Of a stretch of 39,072 nucleotides of DNA, positions 32,728-39,072 are shown piece by piece (position 1 is the first letter of the stretch; each line of letters opens with the position of its first letter). A program made the translations under genes and the position numbers. Source of the DNA: DAORHV01 sp964434575 (GTDB lineage: Bacteria > Patescibacteriota > Gracilibacteria > Peribacterales > Peribacteraceae); assembly GCA_964434575.1 (NCBI GenBank), contig CAYSWB010000013.1, forward strand, positions 1-39,072, read 5' to 3'. Under the pieces are notes generated by a model. It did not search any database. It had not been told where the DNA came from and saw nothing but the letters and a program-made list of their open reading frames with translations.

Positions 32728-34122
32728 TTGCCCGCCACCACCCTCGACCAGATCGTCTCGCTCGCCAAGCGCCGCGGATTCGTGTTCCCGGGCTCCGAGA
32801 TTTACGGCGGCCTGGCCAACACCTGGGACTACGGTCCGCTGGGACTGGAACTGAAAAACCGCGTGCAGCGCCACTGGTGGAACCGTTTCGTCCGCAGCCG
32901 CCAAGACATGGTCGGCCTGGAGAGCGGCATCCTCATGAACCCGAAAGTCTGGGAAGCCAGCGGCCACGTCAGCAACTTCGGCGACCCGCTGGTGGACTGC
33001 AAGAAGTGCAAGCAGCGCTTCCGCGGCGACAAGCTCATCGAGGAGAAAATGGGCGTGGAGGCCGCCGCCATCCTGAAGCTCGACCAGGTCCAGCCGATGC
33101 TGATGGCCGAGAAGATCGCCTGCCCGAACTGCAAGAGCGTGGATTGGACCGTGGCCAAGAAGTTCAGCCTGATGTTCAAGACCGAACAGGGCGTGGTGGA
33201 AGGCGAGGGAAACGACATCTACCTGCGTCCGGAGACGGCCCAGGGCATGTTCGTGGATTTTAAGAACATCGCCGGTTCCATGCGCAAGCGCCTGCCGTTC
33301 GGCATCGCGCAGGTGGGCACCGTGTTCCGCAACGAGATCACGCCGGGCAACTTCACGTTCCGCACCCGCGAGTTCCAGCAGATGGAAATCGAGTACTTCA
33401 TCGAGCCGGGCAGCGAAGGCGAACACTTCGAGAAGTGGAAGGACAGCATGTGGCAGTGGTGTTTGGACATCGGCCTGTCGCCCGAGCGCCTGCGCGTCCG
33501 CGAGCACACCAAGGAAGAGTTGTCGCACTACTCCAGCCGCACCATCGACATCGAGTACATGTACCCGTGGGGCTGGGGCGAGCTTTTCGGCTTGGCCAAC
33601 CGCTCGGACTTCGATCTCACGCAGCACGAAAAGTTCTCGGGCCAGGACCTGAAGTACACCGACCCCGACGACCCGAAGAAGAAATTCCTGCCGTACGTGG
33701 TGGAGCCGACCTTCGGTCTGACCCGCGCCGTGCTGGCGCTGATGCTGGAAGCCTACTCCGAGGAGAAGGTCGCCGAAGACGACGTCCGCACCGTCATGAA
33801 ATTCGCAAAAAAGATCGCACCGGTCGATGTCGCTATTTTGCCACTTTCGAAGAAGGAACACCTCGTCGCCAAGGCCCAAACCGTGTATCAAAAAATTGTT
33901 CAAGAGACCGACCTGAACATCGACTTCGACCTGACCGGCAGCATCGGTAAACGCTACCGCCGCCAGGACGAAGTCGGCACGCCCAAGTGCATTACGGTCG
34001 ACTTCGGCACGCTGGGAGAAGATCCGGCGCAGGGCGCACCCGACACCGTGACCATCCGCGACCGCGACACGCTCCAGCAGGAGCGCGTGAGCATCGCCGA
34101 ACTGATCGCAAAACTGAAATAA
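32728..34122 (+). CDS. glyS: Glycyl-tRNA synthetase (single-chain class II type)
   Basis: 464-residue class II synthetase of the alpha2 type that charges tRNA-Gly. The N-terminal signature RRGFVFPGSEIYGGLANTWDYGPLG is complete in pattern. A zinc-type C-x2-C pair occurs at CKKCKQRF and another at CPNCKS. Motif 2 (GTVFRNEITP, then REFQQMEIEYF), motif 3 (PYVVEPTFGLTRAVLALM) and the C-terminal anticodon-binding domain are present. Translation starts at TTG 32728; no better ATG or GTG lies upstream. A TATCCT box at 32695-32700 and TTGAAA at 32675-32680 could form its promoter with an unusually short 14-bp spacer. A terminator follows. Confidence 0.95.
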   Translation: MPATTLDQIVSLAKRRGFVFPGSEIYGGLANTWDYGPLGLELKNRVQRHWWNRFVRSRQDMVGLESGILMNPKVWEASGHVSNFGDPLVDCKKCKQRFRGDKLIEEKMGVEAAAILKLDQVQPMLMAEKIACPNCKSVDWTVAKKFSLMFKTEQGVVEGEGNDIYLRPETAQGMFVDFKNIAGSMRKRLPFGIAQVGTVFRNEITPGNFTFRTREFQQMEIEYFIEPGSEGEHFEKWKDSMWQWCLDIGLSPERLRVREHTKEELSHYSSRTIDIEYMYPWGWGELFGLANRSDFDLTQHEKFSGQDLKYTDPDDPKKKFLPYVVEPTFGLTRAVLALMLEAYSEEKVAEDDVRTVMKFAKKIAPVDVAILPLSKKEHLVAKAQTVYQKIVQETDLNIDFDLTGSIGKRYRRQDEVGTPKCITVDFGTLGEDPAQGAPDTVTIRDRDTLQQERVSIAELIAKLK

Positions 34123-34141
34123 CGCCCCCACGAACCTCAGC

Positions 34142-34177
34142 CCGGCGTCTTCGGAACCCGACGACGCCGGTTTTCTT
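34142..34177 (+). terminator. Rho-independent terminator of glyS
   Basis: Perfect 8-bp GC-rich stem CCGGCGTC (34142-34149) / GACGCCGG (34163-34170) with a 13-nt loop, followed by TTTTCTT. It lies 20 bp after the glyS stop. Confidence 0.8.
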
Positions 34178-34230
34178 GACCGTATCCGGACACGCCGTAG
34201 AGTCGGCTCCATATCTTCCCCACCCCACGC

Positions 34231-34449
34231 ATGAAGATGAAGAGAATGTACGGCGCGGTCGCCCAAGGCGACGCGATCCGCCAGAAGGAAACCCCGGCCC
34301 GGCCGTGGGAACAGCCCGAGGCACGCGGACACCGCAACGGCGCGCCGGAAACCGGCGACGAGCATCTGAGTGAATTGGGCGTGTATCTGCGCGACAAAGT
34401 CCGCGCGATCATGGCCTACCTGGGAGGCGGCAACGGCAAACACGAGTAA
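34231..34449 (+). CDS. Small protein of unknown function
   Basis: 72 residues: a basic N-terminus, a polar Pro/Glu-rich middle and a C-terminal amphipathic stretch (LSELGVYLRDKVRAIMAYL), ending in GGGNGKHE. No family is recognised. A TTGACC (34176-34181), 16 bp, TAGAGT (34198-34203) promoter lies upstream, directly behind the glyS terminator, which supports a separate transcript. No other frame competes on this strand. The gene is real only if the short frame is conserved in relatives. Confidence 0.45.
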   Translation: MKMKRMYGAVAQGDAIRQKETPARPWEQPEARGHRNGAPETGDEHLSELGVYLRDKVRAIMAYLGGGNGKHE

Positions 34450-34455
34450 ACGCGC

Positions 34456-34484
34456 TTGCAAGGCTTTCCACGGGCCTGTATAAG
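34456..34484 (+). promoter_or_regulatory. Predicted promoter of rpsB-tsf
   Basis: TTGCAA (34456-34461), 17-bp spacer, TATAAG (34479-34484). It is the best-spaced promoter before rpsB and lies about 165 nt upstream of its ATG. Confidence 0.55.
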
Positions 34485-34490
34485 AGTGTC

Positions 34491-34654
34491 TACCGCCCCT
34501 GTGGCGGCTCGCTCCCGATCGATCGCTGCGGTCCTGACTCCGAAAGGAGGATCCTCCGCGCTCGGCGAGAAGACGTCGGGAGTTTGACCCCAAGGACCAC
34601 CCATCATCGAGCAGCCGACACCAAGCGTATGTCGCGCTCATTCCCCCTTCTCTC
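34491..34654 (+). promoter_or_regulatory. Long structured 5' leader of rpsB (autoregulation candidate)
   Basis: About 164 nt between the predicted transcript start and the rpsB ATG. It contains a CTCC-GAAA-GGAG tetraloop hairpin (34538-34549), a 12-bp palindrome GGAGGATCCTCC (34546-34557), and two long-range pairings that cross each other: CTCCCGA (34512-34518) with TCGGGAG (34576-34582), and GGTCCT (34530-34535) with AGGACC (34593-34598). Crossing helices suggest alternative folds or a pseudoknot. Ribosomal protein S2 autoregulates rpsB-tsf through the leader in other bacteria; a similar role is inferred here. Confidence 0.4.
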
Positions 34655-35362
34655 ATGCCGATTCCGTCGGAGAAAGAACTCGTTCAGGCCGCTTGCCACT
34701 TCGGCCACCGCAAGGAAAAGTGGAACCCCAAGATGAAGCCGTTTTTGTTCGGCGTCCGCCGCGGCATCCACATCTTCGACATCGCCAAGACCAAGAAGGC
34801 GCTGGAGAAGACATGCAGCGAGCTGAAGGCCCTGCAGAAGAGCGGCAAGACCATCCTCTTCGTCTCCACCAAGCTGCAGTCGCTGCAGCCGATCGAGGAG
34901 CTTTCGCGCGCCACCGGCCAGCCGGTCGTGACCAAGAAGTGGGTTCCGGGACTGCTGACCAACTGGACCACGCTCAAGCACCGCATCCGCTACTACCTGG
35001 ACCTGCAGAACTCGTTCCGCACGGGTGAAGTCGAGAAGTACACCAAGAAGGAACAGACCCAGCTGCGCAAGGAGCTGGCCAAGCTCGATGCCGGACTCGC
35101 CGGTGTCGCCGGCATGACCGGTCTGCCCGACGCCATGTTCGTGGTGGACGCCGTCCGCGACCGCGTGGCCGTCCTGGAGGCCAAGAAGATCGGCCTGCCG
35201 ATCTACGGCATCTGCGACAGCAACGCCGACCCGGACGCCTTCAAGGTGTTCATCCCGGCCAACGACGACGCCGTGAAGTCCATCGCCCTCATCCTCAAGA
35301 CCGTCCAGGCCGAACTGGCCCTGGAGAAGTCCTCCGGCAAGGTCGAAGACAAGGACGCGTAA
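34655..35362 (+). CDS. rpsB: Small ribosomal subunit protein uS2
   Basis: 235-residue 30S protein that binds at the head-body junction. Recognised from the N-terminal AACHFGHRKEKWNPKMKPF, GVRRGIHIFDI, the WVPGLLTNWTTLKHRI segment, LPDAMFVVDAVRDRVAV, and the C-terminal YGICDSNADPD and PANDDAVKSIALIL. It is slightly shorter than E. coli S2. No Shine-Dalgarno precedes the ATG; the 10 bases in front are pyrimidine-rich. It is the first gene of the conserved rpsB-tsf operon, with tsf 40 bp downstream. Confidence 0.97.
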   Translation: MPIPSEKELVQAACHFGHRKEKWNPKMKPFLFGVRRGIHIFDIAKTKKALEKTCSELKALQKSGKTILFVSTKLQSLQPIEELSRATGQPVVTKKWVPGLLTNWTTLKHRIRYYLDLQNSFRTGEVEKYTKKEQTQLRKELAKLDAGLAGVAGMTGLPDAMFVVDAVRDRVAVLEAKKIGLPIYGICDSNADPDAFKVFIPANDDAVKSIALILKTVQAELALEKSSGKVEDKDA

Positions 35363-35402
35363 TCTGCAACCATTCCCCTACCCGCTTTTCCCCTTTGCAT
35401 CT

Positions 35403-36173
35403 ATGGCAGTCACCCCCGCACAAGTAGCAGAACTCCGCGCCCGCACCGGCGCGGGCATCCTGGCCGCCAAGCAGGCCCTCGATGAGGCCAACGGCGACAC
35501 CGACAAAGCGATCGACATCCTGCGCAAGAAAGGCCAGGCCCAGGCCGTGAAGAAGGCCGACCGCGACCAGCGCGAAGGCGGCATCTTCGTTGCCGCGTCC
35601 GACAAGAAGGCCGCCGTGGTCTTCGTGAAGTGCGAGACCGACTTCGTCGCCCGCTCCGAACCCTTCCTGAAGCTCGGCCAGGAGTTGGCCAAGACGCTGC
35701 ACGACAAGGGCCAGGGCGCGCTCGACACGATGGTGAAGGACAAGATGTCCGGCGCCGTCATGGAGCTGGGTGAGAACGTCTCGCTGGGCGACAGCAAGCT
35801 CGTGGAGGCCGGCGTGGTCGGCACCTACGTGCACAGCAACCGCAAGATCGGCGTGGTCGTCGGCTTGGACGGAGGCACCGTCGAGCAGGCCACCGACGCC
35901 GCCATGCACGCCGCCGCCATGAACCCGACCTACGTGAAGCCCGAAGAGGTTTCCGCTGACTCCGTCGCCAAGGAGCGCGAGATCTGGAAGGAGCAGATGG
36001 CCAAGGACAAGAAGCCGGCCGAAATCATGGAGAAGATCATGCTCGGCAAGGAGAAGAAGTTCCGCGAGGAGAATGCCCTCGTCACCCAGCCGTTCGTGAA
36101 GGACCAAAACCAGACCGTCGGCAAAATGCTCGGCAAGGCCAACGTCACGGCCTACGTCCGGGTCGCCGTCTAA
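35403..36173 (+). CDS. tsf: Translation elongation factor Ts
   Basis: 256-residue guanine-nucleotide exchange factor for EF-Tu. The N-terminal UBA-like domain has VAELRARTGAGILAAKQAL and the core signature KCETDFVARSEPF. The dimerisation and C-terminal module is kept (KEREIWKEQ, LVTQPFVKDQNQTVG). The order rpsB-tsf is standard. The sequence after the stop contains TCCGGAG/CTCCGGA (36190-36196 / 36214-36220), a possible hairpin without a T run. Confidence 0.97.
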   Translation: MAVTPAQVAELRARTGAGILAAKQALDEANGDTDKAIDILRKKGQAQAVKKADRDQREGGIFVAASDKKAAVVFVKCETDFVARSEPFLKLGQELAKTLHDKGQGALDTMVKDKMSGAVMELGENVSLGDSKLVEAGVVGTYVHSNRKIGVVVGLDGGTVEQATDAAMHAAAMNPTYVKPEEVSADSVAKEREIWKEQMAKDKKPAEIMEKIMLGKEKKFREENALVTQPFVKDQNQTVGKMLGKANVTAYVRVAV

Positions 36174-36262
36174 TCGATTCCCAACACGCTCCGGAGGGCC
36201 TCCAAACGGGGGTTCTCCGGATTGTTCGTAGAGAAAACCTTTCTTTGACGCGCGTTTTGCCG

Positions 36263-36268
36263 TATAAT
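36263..36268 (+). promoter_or_regulatory. Perfect -10 box of the response-regulator gene
   Basis: Consensus TATAAT ending 8 nt before ATG 36276. A TTGACG (36245-36250) lies only 12 bp upstream, too close for a standard -35. The mRNA should begin at or within 1-2 nt of the start codon. Confidence 0.6.
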
Positions 36269-36275
36269 GTGCCTC

Positions 36276-36653
36276 ATGGCTGCATACGACGTACTCATCG
36301 CCGAAGACGACACCGTCCTGCGCGACTTGTACCTGCGCAAGTTCAACAAAGAAACCTACACCGTGCGCACCGCCAGCAACGGACAGGAGGCTTTGGCCCT
36401 GATCCAAGCCAAGAAACCCGATCTCATGCTGCTGGACATCAACATGCCGGTCCTCGACGGTTTCGGCGTGCTGGAAAAGCTCCCCAAAGACCAGCGCGGC
36501 TTCCCGGTGATCATCCTGACGAACTTCGCCGACCAGGCCAACCGCGACCGCGGCGCCGCGTTGCAGGTGGATGACTATTTCGTGAAGAAGGACATGACCA
36601 TCAAGTCGCTGATGGAGATGGTCGAGCGCCTGCTCAAGAACAAAGCCGCGTAG
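36276..36653 (+). CDS. Orphan response regulator (receiver domain only)
   Basis: 125-residue CheY-like protein. It has the acidic pocket E10-D11-D12, the phosphoacceptor D54 in LLDINMP, the switch threonine T82 and the conserved K104. No output domain is attached and no histidine kinase is nearby. Single-domain receivers act through protein contacts, for example on motility or pili; the partner is unknown. An in-frame ATG at 36267 overlaps the TATAAT box, so ATG 36276 is the likely start. A terminator follows the gene. Confidence 0.9.
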   Translation: MAAYDVLIAEDDTVLRDLYLRKFNKETYTVRTASNGQEALALIQAKKPDLMLLDINMPVLDGFGVLEKLPKDQRGFPVIILTNFADQANRDRGAALQVDDYFVKKDMTIKSLMEMVERLLKNKAA

Positions 36654-36677
36654 GCACCGGCTCCCGGCGGGTCCAAG

Positions 36678-36700
36678 GCTCTTTCAAAAAGGGCGTTTTT
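36678..36700 (+). terminator. Rho-independent terminator of the response-regulator gene
   Basis: Stem GCTCTTT (36678-36684) / AAAGGGC (36688-36694) with a 3-nt loop and one G-T pair, followed by GTTTTT. It lies 24 bp after the stop codon. Confidence 0.65.
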
Positions 36701-36704
36701 CTGC

Positions 36705-36710
36705 TACACT
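36705..36710 (+). promoter_or_regulatory. Predicted -10 box of the VCBS-protein gene
   Basis: TACACT preceded by TGC, 9 nt before ATG 36720. A weak TTTCAA (36682-36687) at 17-bp spacing overlaps the preceding terminator stem. AGAGG (36712-36716) lies only 3 nt before the ATG. Confidence 0.5.
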
Positions 36711-36719
36711 AAGAGGATT

Positions 36720-39072
36720 ATGCGACATCAAAAAACAGTGACGGTTGCCGGGTCCGCACTCCTGCTCTGCGCAGGCGCACTTGCGTTGCTGGCAAGCCAG
36801 CCGGACGCCTTGCGGATGGCGACGTTCATCATGCAGGTGATCGGCGGAACCGACGGATATTCGCTGCTTGCCGTCGGCATGGCGGCCGTGGCGGTCGCCG
36901 TGGCGATGCAGTGGCGCGCCATCGCGAGGCTCTGGAACATTCACAAACTGTCGCTGGCCACGGTGGAGGCGCGCGTTTCGCACCTGCCGCGCAACACGGA
37001 AATCGCCCATACGGCCATTCTGACGCTGGCACTGGTGATCATGTGCACGCAGTTCTCGGCGATCGTCTACGCCATGGCGTATACGTTGTTCGCCAGCACG
37101 AGCGAGTCGAAGAACACCGAAGTGGTGATCATGGGCGACTTCAACGGCGACGGCGACGTGGATTACATCGCCGGAAACCGCGACGGCGGAGGAACGGCGA
37201 AGCTGGACATGTACATCAACGACGGCGCCGGCAGCTACACGCATTCCGTCTTCGGACGCTCCTCGCAATTCGAGGATTTCGACGCCGGTGACATCGACGG
37301 TGACGGCGATTTGGACGTGGTTGGCGCCTACGACACGAACTGTCTGCGTACGTACTTCAACGACGGCAACGGCGTGCTCACCGACCCGAATGACCTGACG
37401 GAGTGCGCGATGGCGGACGCGTCGTTCAACGTCATCACGCTCGCGGACGTGGACAACGACGGCGACTTGGACCGCGTGCTGATGAGCGACACGTACGTGC
37501 TGAGCAACGCCGTGGAACTCAACGACGGCGACGGAAACTTCACGTCGGCGGTGTCCACGCTGCCCATCGCCTGGAGGATGGCGATGGCGGACTTCAACAG
37601 CGACTCGCACCTGGATATCGTCTACACGAGTCCCAACGGACACACCGTGGACATCCTGAGGGGCAGCGGCACGGGCTCCTTCAGCGCGCACTCGACATTC
37701 ACCATCGCCACCACGCCGTACAACCAGCATCTGTCGACGGCCGACCTCGACAACGACGGCGACATCGACATCGTGTTGTCGGGCGAAAGCGGACAGGTGT
37801 ACCCCGTCATGAATGACGGCACCGGCGTACTCGGAACTCCTGGCGCGCTCAGCGGGCCGTTGCAGGTGCGCTCCACCGCTCTTGCGGACGTGGACAGCGA
37901 CGGCGACGTGGACATCATCGTGTCCGCCGCGGATTCGTTCGGGACGATCGGCGGCACGCGCATTTGGCTGAATAACGGCGGAGGCTCGTTCAGCGACAGC
38001 GGATCCCCCACCACCGAACGCGGGGACTGCACGAAGTCTGTCGCCGTGGGCGACATCGATAATGACGGCGACCCGGACTACGTGGCAGGCAATGACGATG
38101 TCGGTTGCGCCATGGCGGGAGCAGTCAACCGGCTGTACGCCAGCGATCAAGCCTCCACGCTGGCCAACGCCGCGCCTTCCGCTCCCGCATCGGGCTTCAG
38201 CGTGACGGTGGAAACCGGATCGGTCACCGTGGGGCCGAACAATCCTGTTTCGAGCGGCAATGACGCGGCAATCGGCACGGAAGCATGGGCAAACACGTTC
38301 AACATCTCGACGTCCAACGACGGCTCGGCAAGCCTCACGTTGGCCGCGAACGAGGTCAGCAATTATCTCACCGCCACCGACTTCGGCTTCAGCATTCCGT
38401 CCGGCGCCACCGTGGCGGGCATCAAGGTCGAATGGGAGCGTCGTTACGCACTTGCGCCCGGAAACGACGAAGCCATCCGCATCATCAACGGCGGAGTGAT
38501 CGGCACTGCGGACCGCTCTTCCGTTTCGGCTTGGCCGGGAACGGACACATACGCCTCCTACGGCGGCACCAGCGACCTTTGGGGTCAGACATGGACTGCC
38601 GCGCAAATCAACGCCAGTAACTTCGGAGCCGCACTCGCCGTCCGCGGCAACGCCGTGAGCATAGGCCAAGCTCTCGTGGACCACGCCAGGATCACCGTGT
38701 ACTACGCCAGCGGGGCGAACATCACGCTGCGTTGGGGCTCCGGCTCGGACGCGATCACTCCCCTGCGCCAGCTGCAGTACCAAGTCCGCGTAGGCACGGT
38801 TGCATCCGGCGACGACATCGTGCCCGGCATGACCGCGAGTCCGAACTATGTCGACCGCCAACTGCCCAACGGGCAAAGCCGTAAGCGCGTCATCCGCGAT
38901 CTGGCATGCAATCAAACGTACTACTGGGCGGTGAAAACGCTCGATACGGGCCTGCGCCTGAGCACGGAATCCGCCGAGCAGACGCTGACCATCGGCAGCA
39001 CTTGCGGTGCAGGCGGCGGAGGCGGAGGCGGTAGCAGCAGCTCTGCAGCGGGAGGCGGAGGCGGAGGAGGGT
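36720..39072 (+). CDS. Membrane-anchored VCBS/FG-GAP beta-propeller surface protein (cut by window end)
   Basis: 784 codons are visible without a stop. Three hydrophobic segments come first (about 7-26, 46-65, 95-125), giving a membrane base. Then come seven calcium-type repeats, each with a D-x-D/N-x-D-G-D-x-D core (starting near residue 140 with DFNGDGDVD and ending with DIDNDGDPD), fitting a seven-bladed beta-propeller. After a beta-rich domain (about 500-660) comes a fibronectin-III-like region with YQVRVGT and CNQTYYWAVKT. The visible end is a flexible Gly/Ser linker (GGGGGGGSSSSAAGGGGGGG). Likely exposed on the cell surface for adhesion or interaction; partner and C-terminal domains are unknown. 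Confidence 0.85.
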   Translation, partial: MRHQKTVTVAGSALLLCAGALALLASQPDALRMATFIMQVIGGTDGYSLLAVGMAAVAVAVAMQWRAIARLWNIHKLSLATVEARVSHLPRNTEIAHTAILTLALVIMCTQFSAIVYAMAYTLFASTSESKNTEVVIMGDFNGDGDVDYIAGNRDGGGTAKLDMYINDGAGSYTHSVFGRSSQFEDFDAGDIDGDGDLDVVGAYDTNCLRTYFNDGNGVLTDPNDLTECAMADASFNVITLADVDNDGDLDRVLMSDTYVLSNAVELNDGDGNFTSAVSTLPIAWRMAMADFNSDSHLDIVYTSPNGHTVDILRGSGTGSFSAHSTFTIATTPYNQHLSTADLDNDGDIDIVLSGESGQVYPVMNDGTGVLGTPGALSGPLQVRSTALADVDSDGDVDIIVSAADSFGTIGGTRIWLNNGGGSFSDSGSPTTERGDCTKSVAVGDIDNDGDPDYVAGNDDVGCAMAGAVNRLYASDQASTLANAAPSAPASGFSVTVETGSVTVGPNNPVSSGNDAAIGTEAWANTFNISTSNDGSASLTLAANEVSNYLTATDFGFSIPSGATVAGIKVEWERRYALAPGNDEAIRIINGGVIGTADRSSVSAWPGTDTYASYGGTSDLWGQTWTAAQINASNFGAALAVRGNAVSIGQALVDHARITVYYASGANITLRWGSGSDAITPLRQLQYQVRVGTVASGDDIVPGMTASPNYVDRQLPNGQSRKRVIRDLACNQTYYWAVKTLDTGLRLSTESAEQTLTIGSTCGAGGGGGGGSSSSAAGGGGGGG

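Noticed and set aside
34546..34550. GGAGG in the rpsB leader as a Shine-Dalgarno for an upstream ORF
   Set aside because: No ATG, GTG or TTG lies at a suitable distance downstream, and the motif is paired in a tetraloop hairpin.
32713..34656. 647-residue open frame on the minus strand opposite glyS
   Set aside because: It is a shadow of the GC-rich glyS gene; glyS has full synthetase motifs and the antisense translation has none.
36684..38915. 743-residue minus-strand frame opposite the VCBS protein
   Set aside because: The plus frame has signal-like, calcium-repeat and FN3 patterns and stays open for 784 codons; the minus frame is repetitive Val/His/Arg-rich shadow sequence created by the repeated D-G-D codons.

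Overview
The window looks like a chromosomal piece of a small-genome bacterium with high G+C (about 60% by eye), most likely a member of the Patescibacteria/CPR radiation. The hints are very tight packing, almost no Shine-Dalgarno sequences, many start codons placed directly behind -10 hexamers, a membrane-bound TraD/VirD4-like ATPase without other conjugation genes, and a suite of secreted wall proteins. Long reading frames end normally at TGA, TAG and TAA, so the standard bacterial code applies. The exact phylum cannot be fixed from this window.

Layout. 1-3598: rpoD (cut by the window start), a Stealth-type sugar-phosphate transferase on the other strand, and dnaG. 3626-7406: an RsmB/RsmF-type RNA m5C methyltransferase, a divergent pair of small acidic proteins, and two tandem methyltransferase-like proteins. 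7466-13825: an M20 dipeptidase, leuS, an unknown protein and der. 13822-19059: a TMTC-like membrane TPR protein, a LOG-fold protein, an exported unknown protein, mltG, an unknown protein and a YbaB/EbfC protein. 19072-22144: a mutY fragment broken by a 100-N assembly gap, and the TraD-like ATPase. 22299-24790: RlpA-like and 3D-domain/peptidoglycan-binding proteins. 24967-28544: a carB of the eukaryotic CAD/CPS1 type, and rpsU. 28664-32540: maf, a CtpA-like S41 protease and a PrsW-like membrane protease. 32728-39072: glyS, a small unknown protein, rpsB-tsf with a long structured leader, an orphan response regulator, and a seven-motif VCBS/FG-GAP surface protein cut by the window end.

How the genes relate. 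The core is information processing (rpoD, dnaG, leuS, glyS, der, rpsU, rpsB, tsf, an rRNA/tRNA methyltransferase), interleaved with envelope functions (MltG, RlpA, 3D/PG-binding protein, CtpA, PrsW, Stealth, TMTC-like protein, VCBS protein). RlpA and CtpA both carry what look like degenerate SLH-type segments. dnaG and rpoD keep the order of the classical macromolecular-synthesis operon, but a Stealth gene lies inverted between them and rpsU is about 25 kb away.

The most unusual non-coding signal is a set of three intergenic elements of about 80 bp (19442-19519, 28589-28666, 32598-32681). Each is built from 9-bp degenerate direct repeats that run in one orientation, then in the opposite orientation. 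Two share the unit type ANNCAGGGG; the third has the same architecture with a different unit (about NCAAAGACG). The second notable signal is consistent promoter-to-start geometry that predicts leaderless or near-leaderless mRNAs for most genes; rpsB is the main exception. No gene-free stretch longer than 300 bases exists; no tRNA, rRNA, CRISPR array or insertion sequence was recognised.
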